This document shows positions 24,200 to 38,083 of a stretch of 64,000 nt of DNA, one piece after another (the first letter of the stretch is position 1; each line of letters starts with the position of its first letter). Both the position numbers and the translations under genes were made by a program. The DNA is taken from positions 711,441-775,440 of the forward strand of contig VWZP01009941.1 in assembly GCA_013396995.1 (NCBI GenBank). Reading direction: 5' to 3'. This DNA comes from Dicaeum eximium. Lineage: Eukaryota > Chordata > Aves > Passeriformes > Dicaeidae. The notes below the pieces were generated by a model. The model made no database searches, was not told the origin of the DNA, and was given only the letters and a program-made list of their open reading frames with translations.

Positions 24200-26754
24200 T
24201 TAATTTCTATCACACTGACTTAGGCCTAGTTATATTCACCTTGACTGGTAATTGCTCTTTATTTTTTCCCTTTTGTTTTATGCCTTAATCTGTGCTCTCA
24301 AGCCATAACCAGTTTTCCAGAAAGAAAAATATGGGCTGATGAGGTGTCATTTTCTCCTAGAGGACTAATCTCTCTACAGACCATATTCACTTAGGGGTAA
24401 TCTCACAAAAGTCAATGAAATTGCAGTAGAGCCACATCTGGCCCCACAAGTCAATGAAAGCACTCGTTACATGGGTCTGCTTCTGCTTTCCTTCCTCTTA
24501 CACCTCTTCAGACTGCTGAGTGAACACTAATGACCAGACATGCCTGTTGTACTTATTGCTTGATGCATTCCCCTCAGTTTCACAACTAAATGGCAGGGGA
24601 GAGGAAGAGAAAGGAATAATCTTTCTTGTTCTGTGATCCTGCTGGCTGCGCTTTGTGGGATGAATGTGGGATGAATCTGAGCCTGTCCTCTTCTTACATC
24701 CTGCTTGACGAGGACAGGAGGAGAAAGTGGCAAGGGAGTGGAGATCTGTGGGAAAGGATGAGTTTGTGGATGATGAGATCATGTAACTACACAGCAGAGC
24801 CCAGATCCCCAGAACTATGAACGTTTTCTTTCTAAATCTCAACTTATCCTTGTGACCTTGGTTAAGTTAGGCAATCACAAGACAAAGGAAAGCTAAAGTG
24901 TTAATTTCCGTAAAAAAAAATCCTACACATCAAACCAAATGAAAACAGACCCTGAGTAGTCCTTGCTTCTATGTATGACAACTATAAAATAGATTTCTGA
25001 GCTCATAAAAACAAACTTCCCACATTACTGAGGAAAAGATTGATGGATGGGAAGAAATTTCAGTGAAAATTCTTCCACTGCAAACATTACCCTAACTTCT
25101 TTTCCCAGAGAGAGGCAATTAAATTTGGAAACAAGTAACTGCTATACTCACATATTTACACAAGTGATCTGTGCTATTCCATCCTGCCTCGTTTGACCCA
25201 CTAAAACCCCCTATGAAATTTTTAATGTTCAGTTCCCTTTGTTATTTTAACTCAGCTGCAGCCACTCAGAAGTAATTTTTGTATGACAATAAGGTTAATT
25301 CTTTAGCATAAGCACTATATGGGAGTGTAACTGGGATAACCACCCTGGAGGCAAGTAGCATTAGGCTCATTTTCAGGGGTCTTCAAACACTTGTTTGGCA
25401 CTGCCTGCAGACCTTGGGTAAAGCTGATCTTCGAAGTATGGGGCTTGTCTGAGGATGAAAGTGGGCATTGTTATACATAATTAAAGAGAAGGTTGAAATT
25501 GTTTAAATATTTGTTTCAATGGTAAAAATATCACTTGAATATTTTTTTTATTCATTACAAAGAAACCTTCAGACTATTTGTTAAAAGTGGCGCTTTCATC
25601 AACATTCATATAAAACCAGGAACAGGTCTGATCTACAGCTAAAAATACTAGGTATAATTGATTTAGCTGCAAATAATAAAAACAATGCTTCAAATTGAGC
25701 CATGTGAGGTTCTGCTGGTATTTTTTCTCCTGAGTATTAGTTTTATCTGTCTGCTGTCACCTCAGCAACATGAACTTCTTTCTTTGTAGTTGGGAGAATT
25801 CCTAGGGACTTCAAGCTACACAGATTTCCTTTTATTCACTTAAAACTGAAACTGAGAAACAACAGGAGAGAGGAATGTCAGCTCTTCAACTGCATGAGGT
25901 TTTTTTTGTCTGTAAATTCATTGTCTTCTGAAGAAAAATTCAGACTCATTTTATTGGAAAAGTTCCAGAGGTTGTGTGTAGAAAGATCACTGTAACGTGA
26001 AGCAGCTCAGTAATAAGTCTGGAATGGAAGAATACTGATGGTGACTTATGCTGAACAAAGAAATTGGAAGAGAATTTTCTTGTGGGAGTTGCAGTCCTGC
26101 TGGTTTTGTTAACCTAAACTCTGTATGTGCACTTGCCTGGACATGACAGTGTCATTGACATGTACTATTAAGATTGATATGGAACTGGGAAAAAATAAAC
26201 ACAGTTTTTCTGTTATTCTCTGAAATGAAAGCTCTAGATAAACCATACAGACACCAGTGTGGTCATGAAGGACTGAGAGGGAAGCGTAGGGACCGAAAGC
26301 GTCATCACAAGGTTGTGACTTTAGCTCTGCTCCTGCTATTTTACACTCAAATATGTGTTAGTGGGATACTAACCCAGCAAGGCAAACAAAAGTAAAGCAA
26401 CCTGTGCTGGGACTGAGTGGCTGCTGCCAAAATGGAGAAGTAGAACCTGACTCTCAAGCACCTGATGGGCTGTGCCACATCAAATCAGGCAGTAACACAA
26501 CTAGATGTGTCAGTCTGATAAACTGCTAGGTACAATGTAGCTCTTCAAAAGTTAAAAAGAAAAAGAATAGAAGGAAATGTTGCTGCCCCCCATGTTCTTG
26601 CATCAAGCTCCCTTCTTGTATGTGGGAAGTTCGTTTTTCTTCAAGCAAGTGTGTTGAATTAACACAAGTACAGAGTAGCCAGAATAGAAAGGATAAATGA
26701 ATCTAATGGCTCCCAGTAGATGTTTTCATGGTGTAGGTGAACTCACTAGCAATT
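24200..26754. other. Non-coding tract between ERV and CR1 fragment
   Basis: No supported gene. A 114-codon minus frame at 24498-24842 and a 73-codon plus frame at 26174-26395 were examined; neither shows a recognisable motif. The sequence around 24480-24790 is less AT-rich than its surroundings. Confidence 0.5.
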
Positions 26755-26850
26755 CACAGAATCACAGAATATGCTGAGCTGGAAAAGACCCACAAGGATC
26801 ACTGGATTCAACTCCTGGCCCTGCACAGCACCATCCCAGGAGTCACTCCA
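26755..26850 (-). mobile_element. CR1 LINE fragment, 3' end
   Basis: The fragment opens on the plus strand with two copies of CACAGAAT, the reverse complement of the octamer that ends CR1 elements. The typical CR1 3'-end sequence follows: CTGGAAAAGACCCACAAGG, then CAACTCCTGGCCCTGCACAG. The element therefore points leftward. Similarity fades by about 26850, so this is a heavily 5'-truncated copy, as most CR1 insertions are. No part of its open reading frames is present, and the 65-codon frame across it is accidental. Confidence 0.85.
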
Positions 26851-29800
26851 AGTGACACTATAAAAATTATTTACTCCCTGAGTGAACCAGCAAGTTATAT
26901 TTGTCCCTGTGGGATATTCAAACAACCTTTTTGACTGCCTGAAGGGTCACATGTCATCCCTCAGAATCAAGATTGTTCCTAGGGCTTTCAATTCCTTCTG
27001 AGGGGTACATGATGAAAAGCTTTAATGTATGCCATTTTCCCCTTCCATTCTGTGAAAGCGCAACATTTACTAGTTTATTTGCATCCTTTGAATAAACCCA
27101 GTATGCTGAGTAAGTAAGTCATATCAGAAGTTAAATTGAATGATTTGGTTCAGTAAATGGCAACAAAACAACATGGACATCTACAACCCCTTGTGAACTG
27201 CTATAGATACAGACCTGCAGATTTTGGAATGCTTTTGATTTACTTTACACAAATCACATCCTGTTTCTAAATACCTATTACAAGAAATGTTTCTGGAAGA
27301 TTGCCTTTTACCTTCAAAGTTCTCTCAGGATGCTCAGTCTTTAAACAGAGCCTTCCATTACCTTTATTCAAAGAACAGGTCTTTGTTTGTTTTAGATAAC
27401 GAACAGCTGCCAGGAGCAATGGCACATGCTTATTTGTGGTTGTGTATTTTTCTGTCTGATCATTATTTCTGCTCTTTGGCCATCTCCAACCCAGCAGGTA
27501 CAAATACAACCTCAGGGCTTAAAACCTTCCTACAAGTTATTTTCTCTGGTCTCCTGTCAACAGCATTTTTAAAAAAATATTCTTTTAATTTGTTTTTGGT
27601 TTTGTTCTGAAATACACTGATTTTGGTTTTTTTTTTTTTAATAAAACAGATCAAGATGTTGACATCCAGTGACTTTATTACTGTCTTTTACTATAATTTC
27701 TGTGAATATAACTTGATGCTCTACAGATAGTAGAGTTGAAACATCCGTAGGAAAAGCAAGCACATTGCTCAGTATTCCTAAGAACAGACAAAAAGGAATA
27801 GCACAGAAGTTAGATGGCTACTTCCCTTAATTTTTCATCTTTCTAAATACCATGGCAATAGAAGTGGAAAGGGTATATACATCAGTGATGAACAATAATA
27901 AAAACACATCCTATGTAAACATTCTGTCTAATAATGACATTTTACATGTCCCAAACCTGATTTTCAGTTGGTGCAAATAAGAATATTTCAACTGAAATCA
28001 GCACATCATTTGCATTCCTTGCAGAAATAGCACATTCCATGAGTCAGTGGTAGATTCTGTGTACCTCAATAAAGACTCCTCATTATACAACTTTTACTGC
28101 TACCATATTTATACTCTGAGTGGATATTAAAATATTGAAACGGAGGGAACAAATTTTGCAGATCCAATCTAAGAGTGTGCCTCCACCACGCTCCTAGGAA
28201 TTGATCCCATGTGTCCAGGATTCTCACTGGATGCGACAGCAGAGTCATTAACAGGCTTAACACATATTTAATAAGTATTAGAAGGAGTGGCTCTGTCTCA
28301 AATAACAAACTTCTTCTGTACCTGGGAAGTTACAGTTGTTTGGTGTGATGGTTTATTAAAATGGAAAGTTCTCCGGAAAATTCTTTTTCTTTGGCTGTCA
28401 TCAGTAAAGTTAATGAGAACAGAAGGGAAAAACATGTAGAAAAACAGTCCACAGAATTTCAGAATGGCAAAGGCCAGTCTGCTGCTCTGAAGGGATTTTC
28501 ATGTCCCTGGTTCTGAGCTCTAAAGACACTTATCAATGTAGGTTCCTTTTTTCTCTACACTTTTTTTTAAGAATTAAGTTCTATTTTAGAGGAAATGATG
28601 AAATTGCAAAGTATTAACCAGATTAATTGCTTCCATTTCAGAGAAGCAAAACTGTAAAGGATCTTTCCATCAGCGACTGCTGCACTGCTGCAGAACACAC
28701 AAATCAGTTGCTTCTTAAACCAGTAAATTTGCCTTTCATTTGGATGTAGTAGATGTTGTGTGAGATTATGGCATTTGATTTTCTCCTATAATCTGAGAGG
28801 TCTGCTAGTGTGTTTTCTTTAAAGTTAACCTTCCAAAGTTGTTTCAAAAACCTGCAGAATTCAAGATCCAGAGAGTTTGTCACACAAAGCATGACATAAC
28901 ATGAATTGAATTCTGGAAGTTATGGATTTTTTTTTCCAACAATTCATCTCAGTGTGCTTAGAGTGATTTTCTTTGTAATTAGATCCCATAAGCTGACTTT
29001 TCCCTGAAAATTTGGTGGTGACACAGCAAATCCATTAAAAATTTAAATATCCTACACATTTGAAATCCACCAAGTGATTGTATATCCTAACTGAAGCATT
29101 TAAAATCTTCGGAATGGCTCAAATATTAATATCAATTCATAAGTAGTATGTTTTATGCTTGACAGACTATGATACTTTTTTATATGATCAGATTTGATTT
29201 AATAAAAAAAATTGTCTTCTTGGAAGTAAACTAGGATGATTAGAAACACATTAAATTAAAGGTCAATTTTCATCAGAAATAAGGAGAGATTAAATCAGTC
29301 TCATTATACAACTAGTTCAATATTATTGATGATTATTCAGACAACTGTCTGGCAGTTTTGGAAATGTGCAAAGGTAAAAAACTTTGAGGACCATATTCAA
29401 AAATCAATATTACTCTTAAAAATTCCCCTAGAAGTGTCATATGCTGTATATCACAACCCTCTGGTCTTTATTCGCTGTCTTTATTGTTTTAGCTTCCAGG
29501 TACAAGAAGAAGTTGTATTATCATGCAACCAAGCCACTGATTATAATAACTACTAAATAATAATAAAAAAAATATATACTATGTCAAGTATTGTTTACCT
29601 GAGAAGTGAGATCAATGTTGACTATGACAATTCATGACTAAGTAGCATTTAAAATCACATAGATTGATCTGAAATTTCATAATCTGGATTGTTTTAACAG
29701 TTCCTTAGTAAAGTAGAAAACAAATTACAGGAGGCTTATATTTTGGAGGGGAAAGAAAAAGGAAGTGGGACAAAAACCCACTTTATTTTTTTAATATTAA

Positions 29801-30900
29801 GGCAACTGAGTAAAGCTGATGGAAGTGCATGTGTCCCAATAATCAAGTTATGCTTTCATAAGGCTTGTAGTAACTTCACTGCGTATGTTGGGAAAAACTT
29901 GATGTTTCCTTTTCTGGTGGGTCACCTGAAAGCTCTGCACATTAAAGTGTCATTTCAGGCAAAACCATTCCAGATCTAACCTACTCTAGCTTTCTTAAAG
30001 TGTCACCTTCATTGCTGTCTGTTTTGAAGCTTCAGATTTTACTCTGGAACTAAAAAAAGGCCCAGAGCTTCAGAATAGAAGACAAAATGAATGAACAAAA
30101 GAAAGACACAGGAGAGTTCTGTTCCTGATGATACTTCAGGAGATATGGGAGATTATTTTTAGAATTTTGAAAGTTTCAGACAAAAATTTTGTTGATAGGA
30201 ACATGTTTCCCCATATTTTCCTTAATGAAAAAAAACCCCAAAACCAAAAAAAAACAAAAAAAACCACAACATAATTTGGGCTGAAAAAATCTAGTAGAAA
30301 TAAATGGTGCTATTGCTGAGTTAACAATCAGAAAAGTGCCATTTAATTGCAACTAGGACATCTAGTTCTCTACAGCTACTGAGAATGTGGTATTGGAATA
30401 AGCATATCAAGAATGTCCTTGTTGTGTTGGAAGCCATAGATTGTCACTTAATATGGGCTGTACAAAAGTGGGAACAGTTTCCAAAGGGTAGACCATTTAA
30501 TGTTCTTCCTTTAATCACCTAATTCTTCTTCAAATGCAACTCATCTCAGCATATACATATATCAGGAAGGGATCAAGTGTGTTTTTCTCTACATCCAGTC
30601 AAACACCATTGCTTCTGTTAGAGATGGATAACAGATTAGTAAAGGCCTGTGAATGATTATTGGCAAAAGAATATTAGTAAATGGTAGCCAGGATTAAAAA
30701 CTACCTGGATGACTACTCCAGACCTAACAAGTTAAAAATCCAATCTATAATTTATTTTCCTATCTTATATAGAATTAAGGCAATATTCATGAACAATTTC
30801 ATAGTTCTTCTCTGTGCTCTCTTCTCCCTACATTATTATTCAAGCTCTGTATCTGATGCATTAAAATCAGAAGCTGCAAAATAACCTGTTTCTAGGTTAG
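26851..30900. other. AT-rich non-coding tract
   Basis: No gene or further transposon end is recognisable. Short frames (up to about 107 codons at 27287-27610) show no motifs. A low-complexity A/C stretch lies at about 30228-30270. Confidence 0.55.
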
Positions 30901-30977
30901 ACATGAATGAATGAATGAATAAATCAATTAACTAACCAACTTCAGGAAATAAAAAAAAAAAAATAAAAAACAAACTT

Positions 30978-31011
<34 letters not shown>
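30901..31011. repeat. GAAT repeat followed by long poly-A
   Basis: A short GAAT tetranucleotide run (about 30903-30923) is followed by A-rich sequence from 30949 ending in 33 consecutive A (30979-31011). A tract like this could be the tail of a retroposed transcript, but I could not recognise a gene or SINE body upstream on the plus strand, nor target-site duplications. A simple repeat is the safer call. Confidence 0.9.
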
Positions 31012-31012
<1 letters not shown>

Positions 31013-31560
31013 CCAAGAAGGATTGAAAAAAAATCTGTAAATTTAATGCCTTACATTGGTGAAAAATGAAGGAATATCTCAAGAAATAACTGTCCTTCTC
31101 TTGTATTCTGCCTCCAAGTGACTATTCAATTTCCTGTAAATATTGCTTAAAATGCTGAGCGTTAAGAACTTTATTTCAAGTTGAAGATGTATCCTAATAG
31201 AAATAAATAAAATTGTATAGATCCTGCTAAAGAAACCAAATGCCTCTATTATTTGAGTTAGATCTGCAACTGATAGTTCCAGGCATAGATATTTCCTCAC
31301 TTAATTTATTCCTCTTCCAGGTTAATGTTTCTGTTGACCAGATATACATCACACCATCTGACAAAATTTTTGACTGTGTCAGATAAAGCCAGACTTTCAG
31401 GACATGTAAAGGGGCAGGGTATTTTTTCATTTTTTCATTTGTTAAAGGTGCTGAAAGTTCTCACTCCAACAGTAACTGAAAGTAATTAGTTGTTTGATGA
31501 GCAATCATGTCTAATGGCCTTTTTTGTTAAATTATTTGCAGTTCCTATGAAAATATTCAG
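31012..31560. other. AT-rich non-coding tract
   Basis: Nothing recognisable; short frames only. Confidence 0.5.
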
Positions 31561-31980
31561 CACCTTGGTGAGTCGACCGTCTTGTCAAATTATGTAAACC
31601 AGGTCTCCTGCAGACAGTGTTTGGTTCTCTGGATGGGGACTCACTCACACCCACAGATTTCCGAATCTGCATAATTCTGATGTCCTTATCACAAAAGCTG
31701 ATAAAAAAGTGTCAGGATCACAAGATCCAGGCTCGGAAACCGCTTCAAGCCTTCCCTCTTGCATGACAGTTTCTGAAAGCTGCAACCCTTGGATTTTCCT
31801 GCCATTTGAACCGGGAGGGTGACGGTTATCGGGGAAGACGAGTGTCCCTGCGAAAATGAGGTGACAGTTGAGCTTTCCTCCGGAGCGCGAGAATTATTAC
31901 TCCATTCGGAGCCACTGAGTGTGCGGCGTGTAGGTACTGAAAGAATTCACTGTAGCGTGGTACACGGTACACGGAGCTGC
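31561..31980. promoter_or_regulatory. CpG-enriched patch, candidate regulatory element
   Basis: I count 19 CpG dinucleotides in these 420 bp, 14 of them in 31801-31980, including TCCGGAGCGCGAG (about 31879-31891) and GTGCGGCGTG (31921-31930). The next 360 bp hold only about three, and most of the window is similarly poor. In CpG-depleted vertebrate DNA such a cluster usually marks a region unmethylated in the germ line (a small CpG island, promoter or enhancer) or a young insertion. There is no obvious TATA box and no recognised coding exon; minus frames of 71 and 67 codons (31826-32041, 31897-32100) overlap it without known motifs. A tandem GTACACG pair lies at about 31970. An LTR of an unrecognised element remains possible. 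Confidence 0.35.
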
Positions 31981-34900
31981 AAATAGGGTCATTCTTCTGT
32001 TCAGAGCCCCAATGCCCAGAGTAATTAACTTCACATGCCATGGCTCAATGCTGAGGCTGAGTTCAAGTGAAGTGGTGAGGAGCCCAGCCCTGAAGGGCAT
32101 GGTTGCTTGAGTTCTTTATTACAAACACAATGAAAAAAGTAATAGTTTTTGCTACACAGTGTTTCAGTGCTTCGGCTCAGGAAATGAATTCTGATGTGTT
32201 TTGTATCTCATGAATTCTGCATATTTTATTCCCTGGAGTTTAGTGTAAAAAGCACTTTTTGTACTGCTAAGTAACATGACTAATTGCATAAACAAAATAA
32301 AATCGGCCTGGTACATTACGAGGTTGAAATGTCAGGAGCCATCAGGAGGTCCCCAGGAAAGAATGCCTATGTCATTTTAAATATTCTTTACACAGCATTA
32401 TCTCAAGGCAAACACAGACTCTTTTAGCCAATTTGTGTTTTAAGATTAATAAGAGCAAAAGCTATTTCCGTTTACCTTTATTTTGAACCATCCCAGGCAA
32501 AAAGATTTTCAGCACTGCAGGTATAAGATTTTCATGTAATAATTTGTACATATAAGTATAAATAAAATACAAGGTAAACAATAAATGCTGAGAACTAACT
32601 CCCTTCTTTAAACAAATCAGAAATCCTACCTTCAGTACCAAACCATCTGGAATGCCTTGATTTGACTGAATTATAACAGTCTAGTCTGGATAATAAAACA
32701 CTTTCCTTCTCCTCTCTTTCAAATTTTGGTACTGATTTTCATCCTTGGTTTTGAACTATTTTTTTAATTGGTTTAGGAAGGCACAGGGAAGGCGGTTGCC
32801 ACTAGTGGGCATTTATTGAGCCTGAGGTGTGCTTTGTTTTTTCTTCTCCTCTACTCATTCTGCTGCCTACCTAAAGCAGGTCATCTCTGTGTTTCCTTTC
32901 ATTTTGTGCACTGATAATCACATCTGTGGGTGGATGAAGTGTTTGAGCTGGCTGCTCCCTGCATTGAAGCCTCAGAAACAGACAATTTAGAAATCCAGAG
33001 GTCTAACCCTGGGTTTTGTGAAACTTTCCCTGGCCTTCTTCCCTATAATCTAGGGGTTCCACTTACATACCAGAGGGGAGTGTTTGGGGAAGTGGGTGGG
33101 AAAGAAAAGGGAAGTTTTCTAGACTCCTTTAACAAGCTGTTTGTTGTAAGCAGTTTTGTTGTGCTGCATCTCCCCCACAGGTTTTTGTGAATTGATGTAG
33201 ACAATCAGCATGCACATAGGCATACCTGTTATTTCATCTCCTAGGGAAGTTTCTGATCAAAAGAAATAGAAGTGGCTCACAGCAGAAGCCATCTACAGTG
33301 AGTGGTGAATGCATGAGGGTTTGTCTTGTACATTATCTTTATTGTAGGCTTCAAACCTCTGGTTAACAAGTTCCCATGAGTGTGATAGTTGGGTAACATC
33401 CTCCAGTTTGATAGAAAGCTGCCTGAAGAATACTTCTACTATTGGGGAATTGTAGTCTTTGAAGTCATGTATTTGCAAAATATACAGGATAAAAAAGGAG
33501 TAAATATTCTAAAGAAATCCTAAAAAATACCTTCAAGAGTCTATCATGTCCAGCCTTTGCTCAATGATAGAATAAACTGTATCTGTATTTTTTTTCTGAC
33601 AATCCTTCATTCCTGTGGAGAACTACTTCACATACTGTGAGTTATGATTAAAAAGCTGTGGTGAATTACTGAATAGTCTGTGTGTGTTGGGGAATTTAAT
33701 TTGTAACCTACCGACAAGAAACCTGTATCTATAAAACAGACTGAAGGACAAAACTCATTGTCACTACTCAACTAGTAGCCTCTTAAAAACTCTGAAAATC
33801 AGAAATTTCAAGACAAATGTCTTTGAAGTTTTAAGGGAAGGGGATACAGTCACTACTCTCTGCAGCAGCAGTAGTAAAGTGACCTGTGGAGTTCTGTGAC
33901 TCTAAGCAAAATTCACTCTGATCTAGGATTGATCACCACATGGAGGTGGCTGTGAAGATTTCACAGGAAAAAAAAATCATTGCCTCTTCCTCAAAACTTC
34001 TTATAAAATCCCAGAGTCATGAGATGTGTTTCAAACCATTGGCTCAAACCCTCCAATCTTCTGTTGTACAAGTGGATTTACAGAGCTGCAATATGGACAC
34101 AGCTGCTAACCTGTTCCTTTCATCCTCCTGTCATTAAAAACCTGCTGCTTTGCCCTGCAAGGAGGATCAAGACTTGAAAAAGGGTTTCTGTAAGCACTGG
34201 AACCAACAGGCAGCACTAGTCTGGTGGGCAATGCATATCTAATAACAGAGCTCCATGTGTATATCATGTAAATAACCATGCAAATTATTAAGACTAGTCA
34301 AAATACCACTACAGATACTATTGTGCAAACTGAAAAATGGTGCAGTGATGGTTATATAAAACAGGAAAAGATCAAGGGAAAAAACCTGCAGCTTGACAGG
34401 TGTGAAGGGGCAAGGACAGGAGAAAGAGGAGAAATAAGCTAGTACTGCAGACAGAGCTATGAGGTGCCTTATAGGTGAATACATAAAGTTTGAGCTTGAT
34501 TCGGTTGATCAAGCAGAGGGAGTTTAAAAGGCTCTATATTTTAACCATTATTTAAAGATAATCATGCCTTTTGAATGCATTAGAGGGGAGCAATTAAAAT
34601 ATCAGAGGACAATTCTTCAGCAGCAGATTCATTCAAACACTGCTGACCTTCGCTTCCATTTACCTATTTACTGCTTGATAGGTACTTTGTATAATTTATA
34701 AGGCACAAATTAGTACTCCCTAGAACATCAGAGAAATATGTACTCCAAAAATCAGTTGCCAAGCCCAAGCTGTTTCTCCTCAACGAATGAGCTCACTGAA
34801 GATATGAAGAGTGATTTGAAATTCTCCGACAGGAGAGTATGTGAAGTTAAGCCAAATTGCTGCTTCCCTGCCAGACTGGTTTTTGTCTGTGGAACAAATG

Positions 34901-35500
34901 GCAGCCTCATTGAGCAGCAATACAGATAGCACAGTACTACCTAAAATGTTAGATACTTATTAGATTAGTTACAATGAGTGAAAGATTCTATCAAATCATC
35001 ATTCTCCTCATTAAATGACCTCTAAAATAATGGAGAACTGAAAGACATGATTTTCTACATACAAAGAGATGTCTCCCTATATATTAATTTAAAGAAAGGA
35101 GAGCAGACATTACATGTGGTGTCAGATTTTTAAATCTCAAAGGGTAATGTACGATTTCATTATCTTAGATATATTCTCACTAAATGATAAAAAAGGTACC
35201 AACAGTACAATTTTTGACAGCTGAACTATGCCTAATGGAAGGGATACAGTACAGTATATATTTTTATAATTTACAATGTAGTGCTAAGAAAGCTCTGGCC
35301 CAGTTGGGAGATTCTCACTTATTCAAGTGGTTCTATTTAAGTCAATGGAATGACTAGTGCCAGGGTTTCTCTGCCTTTTCATGGGAAAGGATCTCTTGAA
35401 TTCAGCTGATTAACACATTTGGATTTCAGGGATAATGGTCTGATTATTTTTTTTTTTCCTCAGAGGGGGAATAGTCTTATGAATATCAACATACTTTTTT
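31981..35500. other. AT-rich non-coding tract
   Basis: No gene is supported. The first 100 bp directly beside the CpG patch have even composition and may belong to the same element. Beyond that I see only short frames and no transposon ends. Confidence 0.5.
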
Positions 35501-35536
35501 TGTGTGTGCGTGTGTGCATGTGTGTGTGTGTGTGTG
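35501..35536. repeat. TG dinucleotide microsatellite
   Basis: An interrupted TG repeat with GC and CA variants, preceded by a T run. It is a likely polymorphic marker. Confidence 0.95.
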
Positions 35537-38040
35537 GCATTCTATACCAGAAGTGGGACACTATTTTATTTTAGAAGTGAAAGATTGAAGAGACTAATTT
35601 ATTATTTGCTTTATGCAGTTTATATCAAGGCTTAACAAAATCTCACTGGACTAAATTCTGTAAATTTCCCAATCCAAAGTTTATTTGAGACTGTTACCAA
35701 TGTTAATTGCCTTTCTGAATTGTAATTTTTTTTCTCCAGCTTCATATATTTTTTTAAAAGTTCATTTCATATTTTCTCAGGGCTTTGCTACCAACTGGGA
35801 ATCATAGCATGTGTGATAGAAGTGCCAAGATTTATATATTAAAAAAACAGGAGAATTCATAAATTTAACAACTGAAACAACTACATTTGGAAAGCATGAT
35901 AATGGCTCTTGAGAGACAACACCGTAGTACGTTTATGCTAATCAGCCAATTTGCTATTGCTTTCCTTAATGGTGAAAGGTGCTTTTAATGCACAGAGTTC
36001 TGCTCCATGAATGATAGATTGAACATTAGGATATTACCTCATGTCAGCTTTTCTGCTGAAATTTGGACTGTGTCCCTGTACACAAGTATATACATGTTAT
36101 ACATAGCAAATAACTGAGCACGCTACTAAGTTAATGCAGGACACAACTTGAATTTGTATTTAACATCTTTTCTTATTTCTAGTGCTTCCTTCTACTTCTG
36201 TTACTCCATTTACACCATAAAGAGGACTCTGAAATTTAACCTGTTTTGGGATATATGGTTGCACAGCACAGAAACAGGTGGCAGCACTGTGGCAGGATAG
36301 CCCACAGGTGTCTCACACCGATATGATGCTTGGTAGGGCTGGTATAAATGCAGAAGCAAGCACTTTAAAATGAGGGAATGACAGAGATGAGTCACAGATG
36401 GTTTGAAAAAGTCCCATTTCAGCACTGAAGATCCATCTCACTCAGATGAAGTGAGAATATTATCAGCTTGCTGAAGCTCTACTGGTTTGTCTTTATAAGA
36501 CTTGGCTTTCCACACCTTGTTCCATACTCAACCATGATTGCAGTTTCAGACTGAATAGTTGTGATAATAAGAAAGGACAGAGCCAGGACCTCTGGCTTAT
36601 CTTGGCCATTTTACTAGCTTTAGAGTGATGATGTGATGGTTGCTCCGAAAGAGGAGGAGAATATAAAGTCAACACCTCTCACAACCTACTGTCTGTGCTG
36701 GAGGTAATTACATGTTCATTGGTGTTGCTGTTCTCACTTGGATCCTCTGAAGTCACCTGGTCCCTGGTAAAAGGCTTATCTTTCCTAGATATGTCTGTTT
36801 ACACCTGCTCCTTGTCCCTGATAGCATCAAAATACAATTGTAATAGTGAGGGGCTACCACTTAAAATGATCATTTTCAGAGAGGTTAGTCATCAGCTATG
36901 ATGGAATTGGAGAAGTAGATTTAGTAAGCAAACACAGCTTAGTAAGATAAATAGCCACAAAAAAATAATGGCTCCCTCTTAAACAAAGTTTAAGACAAAC
37001 TAACATAATTTAACTAATCTCACGTTTAGAAATACCATTACACTTTTAAAGAGCAATGCATGCATTGTTCATTATATTTATAAGAAAATAACTTATTTAT
37101 AAGAAAATGTCTATTGTCTTCGACACCAGGAATATATCTTCTGAGTTTCCTACTTAGCCTTAAGCAGGGCAAACATGCTCATTATTTTAATATGACTTGT
37201 TTTCATCCATGCCTGACATGTACCTTTCTGTGTGGAGAAAAGGAAGCCAAAACCCAACATCTCTTTCTCCATTTTCCATGCTCGCTACACTAAAGTTGCA
37301 GATGCTCAGGGAGTAAAGATTTGCTCCTGACTCCAGATGTTTGTCATTTCTCTCACCAATAGATGGGGCTGGGACTTGTGAGAAGCTGAGTACTTTCAGC
37401 TTTTAAGAAAAGTGGTTATTATGTCACACCAGTCGATAGACTGACAGCATCATAAGTGCTATACTTTTAAAAGGCATTTTACTAACCCTGCAGTATTATA
37501 TTGTTTTCACTAATCTTCCTTTAATAGTCCACTGCACACAATACACCTGCTGTGACAGTTGCAAACCTATGTTTTGCTCAGGTTCCTCCACTAAAATTTT
37601 AATGCAAGCTGAAAAAATGATGGTTACAGTCTGGCCTTTCACTGGCATGATGTAATTGTTGCCATCTAGTATAAAATGCAGTTTTACTGAAATAAGAATA
37701 TTGGACAGAAAAGAAAAACAAGTATTCCAGGATGTTTTGTTTTTTTAACTTGCTGTATAGATTGCAAGCTTTTAGGAGAAGACAAACATAATTGTATAAG
37801 TGCTGCTTCCATTAAAGGACAGCTGATGAGGCTAATACTTTTGAAAATGTGTAACAGGGGTTTGTAACAGCTAAAGATAGTGGCACCTTTTAAGGACTTG
37901 AATTTTAACTCTTAGAATACTTAGTAGTTTGTGAGAAATCTCTTCTGGACAAATAGTTTGAGTTCTAAAGAAGAGATAAACACCTGAACTTTGCTTTGTA
38001 CCAGGTGATGTTTTGCATGATACTGTCTGGGATATTCTGG
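35537..38040. other. AT-rich non-coding tract
   Basis: Nothing recognisable apart from short chance frames. Near 37075-37107 the words TTATAAGAAAAT recur as a short direct repeat. Confidence 0.5.
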
Positions 38041-38043
38041 AAT

Positions 38044-38083
38044 CTGCCAATGAAGGAATCAGAAAAGATTCCTTCATTGGCAG
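38044..38083. repeat. Perfect 17-bp inverted repeat, 6-nt loop
   Basis: CTGCCAATGAAGGAATC (38044-38060) is followed by AGAAAA and the exact reverse complement GATTCCTTCATTGGCAG (38067-38083). The pairing does not extend beyond the arms. A 17-bp stem is shorter than a typical microRNA precursor stem, and the sequence lacks the T run of a polymerase III terminator on either strand. It is a clear structural oddity of unknown role. Confidence 0.95.

Noticed and set aside
26174..26395. 73-codon plus frame with a basic run (GKRRDRKRHHK) and a hydrophobic tail
   Set aside because: It resembles part of a secreted or membrane protein at first sight, but I could match no family, and the nearby splice-like signals are weak.
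30228..30270. A/C-rich stretch with CCCCAAAACC words that recalls telomere-type repeats
   Set aside because: There is no regular unit and it does not match the vertebrate telomere hexamer; it is low complexity.
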